In this document: positions 11,338-22,322 of the stretch, in pieces
How the letters are laid out: each line of letters starts with the position of its first letter
Position numbering within the stretch: position 1 is the stretch's first letter
NCBI RefSeq assembly: GCF_009389715.1
Contig: NW_024067692.1
Span: forward strand, 1 to 64,000
Source of the DNA: Phoenix dactylifera
Taxonomy: Eukaryota > Streptophyta > Magnoliopsida > Arecales > Arecaceae
Direction: 5' to 3'
DNA: 64,000 bases
Made by a program: the position numbers and the translations under genes
The notes under the pieces: generated by a model
Seen by the model: only the letters and a program-made list of their open reading frames with translations
Databases searched by the model: none
What the model was told of the DNA's origin: nothing

Positions 11338-11780
11338 GGACTCGTTTGGTTCGTAGAAAGAATTTTTCTTCATCAAATTATTTTTTTAAAAACCTTATTC
11401 CTGATAATATATACCTGAAAAATTAATTTTGGTATGTTTGGTTGACCATAGCTAGAAAAGTGGCCATTTCAGAGTAGCTTATATTTGGTTGAGCATCTAC
11501 TTTCCTAAAAATTGTATAAAATATCTATTATACTCTTAATAAAGAAAAAGACCTTATCAATAAATTTTGATGACTTAAGGATAGTTTTGAAAAAAAAAAG
11601 CATCCCAATTTCCAACCGGTGTAAAAATAGCTTTTTCATGAAATATGAGAATCTTATTCTCTTAGAAATACTACTTTTCCATATCTCTCCTTTAAAAACT
11701 CCAACGAAATAAGAGATATTTTTTTGTTTTCTCGTTGACCATACTTTCTCTCTTCTTTTCCCGCGAACCAAACAAGTCCC
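11338..11780. mobile_element. MITE-like element with GTTTGGTTCG terminal inverted repeats
   Basis: Left end GGACTCGTTTGGTTCG (11338-11353) and right end CGAACCAAACAAGTCC (11764-11779) are inverted copies with one mismatch, about 440 bp apart. The interior is AT-rich and non-coding. Ends with GTTTGGTT are common among Harbinger-like MITEs, but I could not identify a convincing target duplication, so the superfamily is uncertain. Confidence 0.7.
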
Positions 11781-11802
11781 TAGGTAATTCTATAGAAAAA
11801 TT

Positions 11803-11990
11803 TAGTCGCCAATCTTTGACATTGAGGAACAAATGTTGCTCTTAACTTTATGGATGAAAAGGCATCCACTTTTAAGATGATGAGAGTCGATATTCGAAAC
11901 TAAATTATGCTAAATTAGCATCCAACAAAGGGAGGCATTATGTCAATGAGTTCGAAAAAAATTCAGTTTGGTTAAGTTAGTTGGAAAGCT
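11803..11990 (+). repeat. Duplicated block B, copy 1 (partner at 22323-22500)
   Basis: The stretch beginning GCCAATCTTTGACATTGAGG recurs at 22323 (CTCCAATCTTTAACATTGAGG) and stays alignable for about 170 bp at roughly three quarters identity, in the same orientation. Weaker similarity may continue to about 12450 and 22620. No coding role is evident. Confidence 0.7.
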
Positions 11991-12791
11991 ACATAATCTT
12001 CCTCTCCATAGTCTTTCAAACGCATAGCAAGTGAAGCTTCTACCACAGGCTATGCCATTCTTCTCAACTGGTTTGCAAGGTGAGATTGCTCCATTCTCTT
12101 CTACCGCACGCATTATGTCTATGAATGCTTTTCTATTATTGATGAGTATTGTATGCTTATATTATCTCCTTTATGTTGTTCTTTGCATCTAAAAGTCTCC
12201 CTTAGCTTTCTTACTCCATAATTTTTTCATTTACTTTAATAAATGCTGGGTGGTCTATGACCTCCTTTATCATAAAAAAAACAAAAAGTTTGAAATGAGT
12301 GAGGTATGTTGTCCAAAATTGAAAGGACATGATCAATCATTTTGTCATTTCGTTCGAATAAAATTCTAGCTTGTTTGAGGGATTCTTTAGAGAGTGCTTA
12401 CCTTTTCTTTTAGAACAACTTGTCTAAGGGTAGTAAGACATTTGGCTTACGGTACCTATAAGGACCATGCGAATATAATTTTAGTCCTACATCGGCTATG
12501 CACTGAATGGATTTTGGATGCTTATGCAGAGCTAAGGAATTCAAAAAATATCTTTTCAGCTCGCCTTTTCAGGTCATGTCTTAAGTTGTTACAGATGCTA
12601 TTAGAACAGAACCAACCCATGGCCTAAATGGGTCCATTAGAACTGACGGCCGGCTGATCGTGGTATTTATGATTGAATTTGAATAGATTTGGGCCTTTAT
12701 TCTGGTGAGGATGCCATGGTTAAACAGAGAAGTATATGAGAACCATGCAGATATATGTTTAGTCCGACTGTTTAGTCCAAAAAATACCTTC
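11991..12791. other. Intergenic, no gene recognised
   Basis: Non-coding sequence up to the CACTA insertion. Only short ORFs without recognisable similarity occur. Its last three bases, TTC, form the left target duplication of the CACTA element. Confidence 0.5.
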
Positions 12792-12806
12792 CACTACAAC
12801 AAAAGA

Positions 12807-13015
12807 GATGTTTGCCGACTCTAAATTGCCGACGCTAGATAAAAGCGTCGGCAATTTTTTTCTTGCAACAGTAAATGCCGACGCTTTGAGAGAGCGTCGG
12901 TAAAAAATTTGTCGTCAACGCTTTGGATGGATTCACCGACGCTAATAAGTGTCGGCACAAGGGAGAAATGCGACGACGCTTAGGAGAAATGCGACGACGC
13001 TTATAAGCGTCGTCG
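12807..13015 (+). repeat. CACTA left subterminal repeats
   Basis: Repeated GCCGACGCT and AGCGTCGGC units in both orientations, forming short hairpins such as GCCGACGCTagataaaAGCGTCGGC. CACTA subterminal repeats are transposase-binding sites; the same core occurs at the right end. Confidence 0.85.
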
Positions 13016-13424
13016 GACTTCATATCTCCCACCACAAAACCCGATCGACCCTCTCCCTCCGCAGCCTTAAATCCCTTATAGCTCACGCCGACCGACTCCC
13101 CCCTCCCTCCGCCGATCTCAGCCATTCTCCTCCTTCGAGCGACCCCAAATCGCGTTCCTCCGCCGCATCTCCTTCCCCTCCTCCCCCTCTCCGTTGGCCT
13201 CCTCTCTGTGGATATCTCCCGCCTCCTCCGCCGCAGATAAGCCCAAATCCCCTTCCTCCTCCTCCTTAATGCCCCCTTCAAAGCCCTCTCCCTCTCCCCC
13301 GCCGCCGCCCCAGACGCCCACTGCCTCTTCTCCCTCTTTCTTTCTCCCGATTCTTCACTCTGTAATAATTATTAAATTAAGAAAGGAATTAAATTAAAAG
13401 AAGGAATGGAGAAGGGGGAAAGAA

Positions 13425-13762
13425 ATGGGGCTCCCGAACCGACTCCACGACGCCTCCAGCGACTCCATCCCGATCCTTCTCGTCGTGGCGGCCGCCGGGT
13501 GGGTCTCCTACCTCCGCTCCCTCCTCCTCTGCCTCCTCCACTCCCTAGGCCTCCAACGCCTCCACCCCTCCTCCGCCGCGGCCGACGATCCCCTCTTCTC
13601 CGCTGCCGGGTCCGGCCTCGCCGGACTCGTCGTCGTGGCCTCCTCCGGACGCCCCTTCGCCTACGAGGCCTTGCCGTCGGCGGCCACGGAGGGGGAACAA
13701 GATGAGCCGGGCTGCGTGGTGTGCCTCTGCGAGCTCGCCGACGGCGACCGGCTTCGGCGGCT
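13425..13762 (+). pseudogene. Captured 5' fragment of a RING-H2 E3 ligase gene (RHA2-like)
   Basis: The frame begins MGLPNRLHDASSDSIPILLV, followed by a hydrophobic region and an alanine-rich linker. Near 13711 it enters a RING-H2 motif as CVVCLCELADGD. This layout resembles small RHA2-type ubiquitin ligases. The RING stops after its first cysteine pair, and the frame then runs straight into PPR sequence, so most zinc ligands are missing and no ligase activity is expected. The GC content here is far above that of the surrounding DNA, as expected for a captured monocot 5' exon. The upstream GC-rich stretch (13018-13400) may be a captured leader or promoter. The family call is from the N-terminal pattern and is moderately secure. 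Confidence 0.72.
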
Positions 13763-14115
13763 GGATTTGGTGAGGGAGTTATTTGATCTAATGGCAGAAA
13801 GAGGTGTGGTTTCTTGGAGCTGCATGATTTCGGGCTATGCAGAGTAACAGGTTCATGAAGGCACTGCACCTCTTTAAAGTGATGCAACTGGAGAAGAGTG
13901 CAAAGCCCATTGGGTTGGTGGATGAAGGGTGCAGGTACTTTGTGAATATGTCAAAAGTTTATGGGGTTCAGCCTGAGATGAAGCATTATGGTTGCATGGT
14001 TGATTTGTTGATTCGAGCAGGGTTGTTGGAAGAGGCAGAAGGGATCGTCAGAAGCATGACAATGAAGCCAGATGTGATGGTATTAAACAATGCTACTATA
14101 GTTTTTGTTAGCTGA
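13763..14115 (+). pseudogene. Captured PPR-gene fragments fused to the RING fragment
   Basis: Directly after the RING piece, in the same frame, lies LVRELFDLMAERGVVSWSCM, a PLS-class PPR motif, ending in a stop at 13845-13847. In another frame from about 13845 the PPR sequence resumes with GLVDEGCRYFVNMSKVYG, HYGCMVDLLIRAGLLEEAEG and MKPDVM, which are late PPR motifs. The two parts are adjacent although they would be separated in a normal gene, so an internal deletion or a second junction is likely. This part is not functional. Confidence 0.78.
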
Positions 14116-17100
14116 TGGTGCTTTAATATTAAAGTTTTACTACATTTAAATGCCCTAGTGGTTGCAATTAGATTTATTGTTTGGTGATTGAGTGATTCTA
14201 TGCCAAATTAATGTCATTCGCTTGAACCTTGGCTGATGCTTTCAGCACAGTCTTTTAATAAATCAAACATGCCACTGATATGCAACCTGGCCTATCTGCT
14301 TGGAACTTGCTGGTTTGATCTGTTCATATGGATTACTAGAAGAACCAACCTTGCCAAACAATGTCCTGGTGGTTCCAATCAGACCTGATTTAATCAGCTG
14401 GTCTGCCAGCTCCTAAACTATTGATGCTCAGAGAATGTCGTTACACATTCAGTGAGTAGACAGACACAATTTATGTTATGTCAGTGGTTCCATGTTTAAA
14501 TGATAATTTTACAAGGTTTGCTGCTAATGCTTGTGCCGAACTTTTGATTGCTTATTACCACCAATCAGATATTCTTAGAGTTCTACACTTCTAAACATCG
14601 GTGTGGCAATGACTATTCTCATAGGCTGCATTTCACACTCTCATAGCTCCAACGATGGATATTTTTCTCTGTGTTCACCATTTTCATTTAGTAAAATGAT
14701 TTCCTACTCAAAAGAAAGCAGCACAATTACAAGAACAAAATATCAAAAACATATCATTGTCATAGGCTATACTTTTTTTATTGATGGAAATCTTTTGCTT
14801 TCACCTTTTGCACTTTGTGGTGAAGGGCATATTCTAAGATAAAATACCTGGTTTAGCTGGCACTGATGGCACTTTCAAAGTACTTTTCCATCATTTTGAA
14901 GGATAAGTCGGCCATCATTGAGACTTCCATTGGATCTAGGTGTCACATTATATGTAGCCTCCCCCATGAGCCTCAAGGCATTTTCAAAGAACTTTGCCTC
15001 AAGGCATGAGGCAAGATGAGCTTCCAGCCTACCAAAAAAATGTCTTGACCATGTTATCGTTACAGAATTTAGGATTTATGGTATGGATACCATAAGGAAG
15101 CCATGAATTTTGAAGGCTTAATTATATTCCAACGATTACCTTAAATAGGGATTAGTACTATGGATCTATTACCGATCACATTATTGCTCCCAAATTAAAA
15201 TATGCTGATACATTTTGTTTATCCTTTTTCAGCAGAAGACATTAGAGAATTTCAAGAACATTATCCTATTATCTTCGCCACAGGTATCGTTTCTTTCTCC
15301 ATTAATAATAATGGCTTCTTCTTTCTCAGATAGTTTTAGTTTGCAGTGAGAGATATGGGATGATTATGCTGTTAACGTACTCTTGAAGGCATGCCATAAT
15401 ACACAGAAATATTGATGCAGACCTGGAAATCTTGTTCTTCTTTCCTTCACCTTTCTAATTATATTTCCTTTCCCCACCGGGATTCTTCAGTTACTTTTTG
15501 TAATCAAGGATAAACAAATTTGGATGAGACCTACATGATTTTTCTTTAATTCCTTATTTCCTTTTGAACTGTCTTATAATCTTTTAGTCCTCTGTTGCAA
15601 ATAATCTAAATTGAATTACATATTAACAAATGCATATGATCAGGCAATGGGGCATTAGCTTCTGTAAAAAATTGTATGTCTTTTACTTTCAAGGCTGATC
15701 ACACTCTCACATGTTCGTATTCTAATTAAAATTTCTGCTGTTATTTGATAGTTACTTCTTCTGTAGAGATGGCTATGTCAACAAAAAACAATTGAATGCC
15801 TAGATATTGTGATGTTCTAGAACAACTCAAATAGATAAACTTGGAAACTTCTGCTAGAGAAAATGTTTTGATCCATATGAATTTAATGCAGTTCTTAAGT
15901 ATATCTTTATTTTTACCCATACTTACTGAATTTAATGTTAGCTTGAAGAGTGGGATTTTTGCCCAAGTTTCATTCCTCATCATCCACAAATATTCCCAAG
16001 ATCTCATCAGCACAGCAAGAGGCTAAGATGGCTGCAAGTATGATTCAGATGGTTGTGAAATGGGTCCAACTTTGGTACCATTCTGTTTAGTTCATGTGTA
16101 AATCCCTTACTGCATTCTATCCAATATAAATGTCCGGTATTTACACTTGACCTGGTACAAATAATTGAGATGCTTGTTTTTGGTAATTTGGAAATTGTTC
16201 CATGCTTGGACTGGTTAATTCTTATGCAGCCTCTGACAGTACACTTACAGGAAAGCACAAGGCACCGTAAGCCTGACTTTCCCACCTCTGAGGCTACTGA
16301 GCATCAGTATTTGGCTGCAGAATAAATTTTAAGGGGATAAGAAGAACTCATCCAGATATTGTTGAAATGATGCGACTTATTTAATAGGACAGAATTTTTT
16401 TGGCATTGGGTTAGAGGGATAAATACAAGAAATAAAGTATATTTAATGCTGCATAGGATGATGATTTGGATTTCTATTACAAGGTTGAATTTATTCTCTC
16501 ATTCTTTTTGTTGTGTTTAGAGAGTGGTTAAGAATAAAAAAAGTAACTGGAGGGATAACTTTCCCTTTTCTATGTTGTAAGAATAAATTCCCATATGAGG
16601 AATTTAATGCAGTTCTTAAGTATGGGTTTGTGATTCATCCACTGTTTTTAATATTTTATGATTTATACATTAGTTACTCTTGCATTTTTAACATTTGGGG
16701 ATTCTACAGTTATTAATACTTCTTCTAAATTCTCTTTTCTTTCAGAGAATTTGTTATGGCTTTGGCATGTGGTGCATGGGAGAGCATGTCATGCATTACT
16801 GTTGTTTGCATCAAGTTTTTGTCGAAAAAAACTTCATTGATCTGGCTCAGTCCCATGGACAGAAATTAGTGTTTAAAAAGAAAATCCTTTCAGACGAACG
16901 TATTGCATACTTAACATTGCTTGGGTTGAGTTAAGAAAGTTTGAATGTGTTGTTGTGTTTCAGGTTTAAGACTTGGAGGAAGGATACTTGCCGATGAAAC
17001 TGGGACAGAGTTAGTATTGAAAGAGAGACCTGGATTTTGACTTCAATCCATTTACAGAAAATAGAATTTTCTTCAGCCATCTTGCTTTCTCTTAGTGCTG

Positions 17101-17325
17101 GTTATTTTATCCTCCCTTCTTGATCTGGCCATAGCTGTGGACATGTTGTACTCCTAATGTTTATAGTCATCATCTGACCAAAGATATTTATATACTACAA
17201 ACAAGAGAAGTTCATGGTTCTGTTGGTTCTTCTGGTGGTCCTGATGTGGTGCTGACGGTCCTACTATAGTTCTCAAAAAGTAATTGATCCTTAGGTCTAC
17301 CTAAACCATCTTTTTAGCTTTATAA
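14116..17325 (+). other. CACTA interior, mostly non-coding, possibly captured introns
   Basis: AT-rich sequence without a recognisable protein. A 24-base segment (GAATTTAATGCAGTTCTTAA and onward) occurs at 15878 and again at 16598. Possible exon-like pieces near 15240 and 16750-16930 could not be assigned. The region may hold introns and untranslated parts of captured genes. Confidence 0.5.
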
Positions 17326-18045
17326 TTAGCATCTAATTTTGCAATTATCATCTGACACAGGACATTTGTACAAATGCACTATAAAGTAATGTATGAGAGA
17401 ACTCTCATGTAGCAATGAGTTGTTGATGCTCTGCACATTGCTATTGATGCTTGCAATGATTGCTGGATTTTTATTACCTGTATGATTCAACAACTGTTTC
17501 TGGATCTCTTTATTACCGCTGCTTGCCTCGGCTTTGTTGTTGTTAAGCCTGCGGCCTCTGCGAGTGTGGAGGATGCCTTGCATGTTTGCGGTCTCATGTC
17601 CTATTAACATGGTAGCCCCTTTGTTCTCACCTGCTAAGGTTATGATTCTTGTTGTGCCCTCGCTTCCCCAGCTGCTGCAACTTCCCAAGATTCAGCTTTT
17701 GGACCAATTTGGGCTCCTGAGTTGTTGCTTCTTGTTGTGGCTCGGAGGTTTCTTGGGGTGGTGAGGGAGATCTTGACCTTGTTGGAGTTGGAGATGGCTC
17801 TGAAGATCTTCTAGAAGATGGTGATGGTTGCTGCAGCTATGTTTGTTCTGCTGGCTGCTTCTGAGATGATTTCTGTGACAGCGACGGTGAGGGCGATGGT
17901 GGTGGAGCTCGAATCCTCCTGATCGGTATTTCTGTTGGAGTGGCTGATGGGGATCGGGATGGTGATGGACGCCTTGATTGAGGTGGGGATGGGGGCTGAG
18001 GCTGGGTTGCGGTGGAGCATGAGCAGCTGGCCATAGCGTAGCCAC
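17326..18045 (-). pseudogene. Captured fragment of an unnamed plant gene (minus strand)
   Basis: On the minus strand one frame starts MASCSCSTATQPQPP and is rich in Pro, Ser and Arg (18034-17840). A second frame further on reads MGSCSSWGSEGTTRIITLAG (17688-17630), then GENKGATM, HTRRG and SNVQSINNSLLHESS, ending at 17326. The second pattern resembles a conserved plant protein of unknown function that has a Pro/Ser-rich start, a TTRIITLAGENKGA core and a VQSINNS segment. I do not know a name for it. The two parts are in different frames, so this copy is broken. It lies opposite in orientation to the RING/PPR capture, pointing to at least two capture events. Confidence 0.55.
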
Positions 18046-18154
18046 TGGTGGACGTGGAGGTGGTGTGGGATTCTTCAGGGACTCGTGGTAGTTTGATTTC
18101 TAGGCAAGAATTAATATTAAAAGCCTTTTATTTTTTAAAAAAAATTAATATTCT

Positions 18155-18535
18155 AACGACGCTTTAAAGCGTCGTTAAAATTTCGACCAGAAATCAATTA
18201 GCGATGCTTTAAAGCGTCGCTAAAATGTCGACCAATTAGCGACGCTTTAAAGCGTCGCTAAAATGTCGACCAGAAATCAATTAGCGACGCTTTAAAGCGT
18301 CGTTAGCTACCGACCCTTTAAAGCGTCGTTAGCTACCGATCCTTTAAAGCGTCGTTACATTACAGCTAGCGACGCTTTACAGCGTCGCTAAGTTTACAAT
18401 TGCCGACGCTAAAAAGCGTCGGGAAAGCCTCGACGCTTTTCAATGCGTCGGAAAAAAATTTCTCCACTGTAGCATAGGCGACGCTTAGCGACGCTTAAAA
18501 GCGTCGTTAAAGGCCAAAAAAAGCGTCGCTAATGA
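18155..18535 (+). repeat. CACTA right subterminal repeat array
   Basis: At least ten GACGCTTTAAAGCGTCG-like palindromic units occur, several separated by TAAAATGTCGACCA spacers. The longer unit near 18195-18300 (AGCGACGCTTTAAAGCGTCG plus spacer) is tandemly repeated. It is the right-end counterpart of 12807-13015. Confidence 0.9.
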
Positions 18536-18555
18536 CCATTATTCTTGTAGTGTTC

Positions 18556-19042
18556 TTAGCCAGCTTTTTCTAATCAAGATGTCAAACTGAACAAAAAGAG
18601 TATGCGATAATCTTTGGCCTTTTAGTAGGTGAGGTCCTGAATTGTTGCAGCACTCTTGAAACATTCAGCTAGTGCCTGCACACATGCATGTGTCTGTCTA
18701 AACCTTAAAGCTCAGCACATGGAAGGTGGGGAAAGTGTTATTCCACATTATCTCAAAACGTTATGAAGCATTTAGTCCATCCTCATCTCGCCACCATAAG
18801 AACACCAAAAGCATGTTGACAAAATTTTTTGTGGCCGCCATGATGTCCAGAGAATAGACTATAAACTTGATTACTGCTAATATAACTTGTTCTCTAGAAT
18901 ATATCAGACCAAAGTTAAGACTTAAATCCAATCCGATCAAACAGGATCGAGTAATTATGCTATCCTTAAAAGCCATAAGCTTCTTGTTTATTGAAGGTAC
19001 ATACATAGATTATCACATAAAGAGACACGTAGAACTGCGTAT
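18556..19042. other. Spacer between CACTA element and PP2 pseudogene, no gene recognised
   Basis: Non-coding. It would include the 3' untranslated region of the minus-strand PP2-like pseudogene. Confidence 0.5.
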
Positions 19043-19888
19043 CTACTTGGGCCGAATGACAGCGTGTTTAACTGCCAGACCTTTCTTCGAGGGCTCAACA
19101 TACTCAAATAAAGAAATCTTCATTTCTCCTGCTAGATCTGAGTTTGCCATGAATTCACCAACTTTAAGCTCAATCCATTGCCCTAGAGGCTTTTCTTGCA
19201 AGGACTCTTGGCGCACTTGAACATTTCCATCTGGGAGCTCGAGCATTAGATTCACTGGAGAAGACCAATTAACCATCTGTAGGCGGCATCATCTTCACAA
19301 CGAACACAACCTCATACATTACACCCGGTGTAAGATAACAGGTCTCAAATTTCCCATGGATTTCCAGCCAACCCACATCTAATAGCAACGCCACTTCACA
19401 ATAACAGCTGCTCACAGAAATTAAGTTGCGATAGAAAAAGTTAAAAAGTAATGGCACACAAGATTAATATACATTCTCCAAGGTTATAATACATGCATTA
19501 GTACTTTTTGAGAATCAACATATATAGGCACGTAGTTATGTACATACATACCAAGATTAATAGCTTTCATAAAAACAATTTTTTCCTTGACTGAGGGTGA
19601 TATTATTCAATAATTGCGATATTTCTGTTTGTAAAAATTCCTGCATATTTCAAGTGAAAAGCAGCGCATTTTTAACTTTACGGCATCAGTTGTTTCCTCT
19701 ATTTTTAAAAAGGGAATTAACCTGGGGAATTGCACATACAAAGAATCAGGTAGAAGAATACAATATCACCTTGTTCCTTTGATACGGAACCAGGTCCAAC
19801 GTCCCGGTTCTTCACCAAATTTAATTGATAGGCCTCTTGCCAATATTATGACGCAGTTGTCCATAGTTTCCTTCTCCACCCAACACTT
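19043..19888 (-). pseudogene. PP2-like (phloem protein 2 / Nictaba-type lectin) gene with a 4-base insertion
   Basis: PP2 proteins are carbohydrate-binding phloem or cytosolic proteins. On the minus strand a first visible exon (19888-19770) encodes ARGLSIKFGEEPGRWTWFRI and ends at AAG|GTGAT. After an intron to CAG|CTG, the second exon (from 19407) continues in phase with CYCEVALLLDVGWLEIHGKF, YEVVFVVKMMPPTDG, then WSSPVNLMLELPDG, QWIELKVGEF and a final VIRPK, with the stop at 19043-19045. These are the standard PP2 domain motifs in order. Between PPTDG and WSSPVN four extra bases (TTAA or TAAT, near 19273) break the frame and put a stop directly after DG. Everything else is well preserved, so this is a recent pseudogene or a sequencing error. 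The true 5' end is not identified; an in-frame ATG lies at 19864. Confidence 0.85.
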
Positions 19889-20279
19889 CTATATAGCAAA
19901 ATCAGTAATGAAAGTAGCTGACTAATTTAGTAACAAACTTAACTATAAAGAATTGTTGCAATTCTCCATTGAAGCTCATACATCTTTTTCTTTTTTTTTT
20001 CTTTTGCAAAGGGTAAGGTGTCTGGTTTATGTAGGACAAAAATGCAACAATATGGATGGCTGCATATTTTGTCAAATGCAGGTGTATGTATGCACGTCAA
20101 ATGCATGCAAATTTCAATAGTAAAAGTGATAGGAATGCTAATATTGATTACAATACTATCTTGGAGCCAAAAGAGTGCATGAAGTTCCCAATAAACCTTT
20201 GATCAGCGGTCAGGTCCTATTAGTTATAAATTAATTGTCCATATAAAACTTCCTCTCTTTTTTTGAGGCTTAGGAGGAG
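19889..20279. other. Upstream of the PP2-like pseudogene, no gene recognised
   Basis: AT-rich sequence with pyrimidine-rich stretches. It should contain the pseudogene's upstream exon or promoter, but I cannot define either. Confidence 0.4.
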
Positions 20280-20815
20280 AAGGGATTGGTTTTGATTGAG
20301 TGCAACCAGCCATTTCCCAACTTCAGTCTCCTTGTTTCTGATGTTCCTATTGTGTCACTGCATATTTGGCCGTTATTAAGAGACTTTTATAGGTGAGTGG
20401 ATTGGTGCAGGAGGTTGTTTAGTTTGCAAGTGTGTCGAGAAGAAACTATCAGCCATCTGTTTTTAAACTTTTCTTTTGCTAAATACACTACATGGACAAA
20501 ATAGGCATGGGATTAGAGGTAGTGCAGCTTGCTTACTAAACCTGTGGATAGATTGGAGAAGAAAGTTTCTTTACCTTTCCAAAGAGCTTGGGATCAGTTG
20601 GTACCTGGTAAGAAAGAAACAATTGTATCTTTCCGAACAAATCGTCACCTAATAAGTAACCTTGAATTAGGCTATCGGCTACCTTGAAGAATGGAGCCTG
20701 CTTTGTGGAGTCTTTACAGAGCTCTGTGTCTCTGGGCGCCTCTGTCCTCCTCTGTAGTTGTATTCCTATTGTTCCTTCGTGGCCTCTTCCCCCCTCCTAA
20801 TATACCTTTATAGGA
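20280..20815 (+). mobile_element. LINE relic (zinc-binding RT tail)
   Basis: A degenerate frame around 20415-20480 reads CLVCKC, then after a one-base shift EETISHLFLNFSFAKYTTWT, the C-terminal zinc-binding (zf-RVT) motif of plant LINE reverse transcriptases, which has a C-x2-C, H and C spacing. The downstream sequence to about 20815, with a pyrimidine-rich end, looks like a LINE 3' end. The 5' part is missing. Confidence 0.65.
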
Positions 20816-20957
20816 CTGAGAATGGATTGGATACAGATTGGGCATCAGAACATCCATATTGGTGTCCGTATTTATTCGATGAATATGAATATGAACATGG
20901 ATGTATTTGTGCTAAATAGTTATGGATACGAATTGGATATTGACAACATAGATAAAA

Positions 20958-21158
20958 ATATAGATATAAATAGGATAGTTATACTCTATGAACATGTGAG
21001 ATACGGGCTGAAGTCGGCAGCCCCAGCCGACTTCAGCCACGTCTTCTTTTGGGAAGAGCCGGAACAGAGGATCGCGATTGCGATCCTCTCCGGCTCCTCC
21101 GGGGACAAAGATATCAAAACAATATAGATATAAATAGGATAGTTATACTCTATGAACA
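20958..21158 (+). repeat. 37-bp direct repeats flanking a GC-rich double hairpin
   Basis: The same 37 bases occur at 20958-20994 and 21122-21158. The 127 bases between them are GC-rich in an AT-rich neighbourhood and contain two hairpins. Hairpin 1 has 13-bp perfect arms GGCTGAAGTCGGC (21006-21018) and GCCGACTTCAGCC (21026-21038). Hairpin 2 (21056-21096) has arms GAGCCGGA plus GAGGATCGC against GCGATCCTC plus TCCGGCTC with a 3-base bulge. Its origin is not recognised. Confidence 0.85.
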
Positions 21159-22322
21159 ATCAAAACAAAGATATCACTATATAAGTGGAAAATTACATTA
21201 AATACTAGTTAATGTTGTCACTTATTTCCCTTTAAAATTCATAAGAGATATATAAAACTATATAGACTTGCATATTCGAATATATATATATAGAATGGTT
21301 TTCCATCTCTCTTTGACAAATATAGGTACGGATGTGGATATAACTTTGATGCTCAAATTTATATCCATATCTAGAAAAATTCAAATATGTATATAGAAAT
21401 CCTTAAGATAAAATAATAAACAATGAGAATTTTAGAAAGTGGAGCTTTGAACCCTTTATTTTCATTAATTTTTCATGAATTACAAATTATAGTATATATC
21501 AAGGATAGAAAGTGGTGGAAAGTAGAATTTGTATCTTTTGCTTTCACTCCTTTTATTTGTGTTCTAGTTGATAGATTGAAAAGTTTATGCTCTTTGCATT
21601 CTTTCTCTATTCCCTCTATTAGAAATCTAATGGGTAAATTATAAAATATATATTCTTTACTTTCACTCCCTCTATTCTCCTTCTCCAAAATTATAAGATA
21701 TTTTCTTTATTCGTACCAGCGAGATCATTCTTATTTGAGTAGAATTCTTTTTTTAGCTAAAAAGGAAGAAATTGTAAGTTCTCTACTATTTATAGAGTTG
21801 CACTCTCTTTAATTTATTTGAGTTACTCTTTTAACTTTTCTCTTTATTCATACTAATAAAGTTCAGCCTAAATCGAGTTGTACTCCTATCCTAAATAAAA
21901 GATGTTACAAATTATAAAATAATAAAATTATTTTATTTTTTTTAATTTGGGTAAAACCTAGGTGTTGTTTCTTCCATCAACTTCATTTTCAATAACAATA
22001 CTATTTTTTTGAATTAGAAGTTATAGCTTTCCAAAATTTCCATGCTCCACTGAATCTTAGATATAGAGGATCATGCTTCTAGAGTTTAGTCTAACCTACT
22101 CGCATGGCCAAATTGCTGCACAACAGGTTAGATGATTCTCCTATATCAATATTTTGGGCCCATTTTCACCCCAAACTGTTTTTTTATATAATTCTATGAT
22201 TTTTTTTTTCTGTTTCCCTGGGTTAAAGGGAGGGATTAACCCCCCATCCAGCCATCTGAAACTTAGATCATTGGGTACAGAATTTCTCATGGATTATTTG
22301 GCATGCACAATTCTACGAACAA
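21159..22322. other. Intergenic, no gene recognised
   Basis: AT-rich sequence without recognisable coding or RNA features. Confidence 0.5.

Larger units (their letters stand above)
12792..18552 (+). mobile_element. Non-autonomous CACTA (En/Spm-type) transposon carrying gene fragments
   Basis: The left end is CACTACAACAAAAG (12792) and the right end is ATTCTTGTAGTG (to 18552), which reads CACTACAAGAAT on the other strand. The element is flanked by TTC on both sides (12789-12791 and 18553-18555), matching the 3-bp duplication of CACTA transposons. Both ends carry dense subterminal repeats built on GACGCT and AGCGTC. I found no transposase. Instead, the 5761-bp element holds parts of at least three unrelated plant genes (RING-H2, PPR and an unnamed one on the minus strand), so it is a gene-capturing CACTA element of the Pack type. 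The boundaries are strongly supported. Confidence 0.93.

Noticed and set aside
16513-16934. ORFs in the CACTA interior with Cys-rich peptides
   Set aside because: No similarity I recognise and no consistent frame; left as unassigned cargo.
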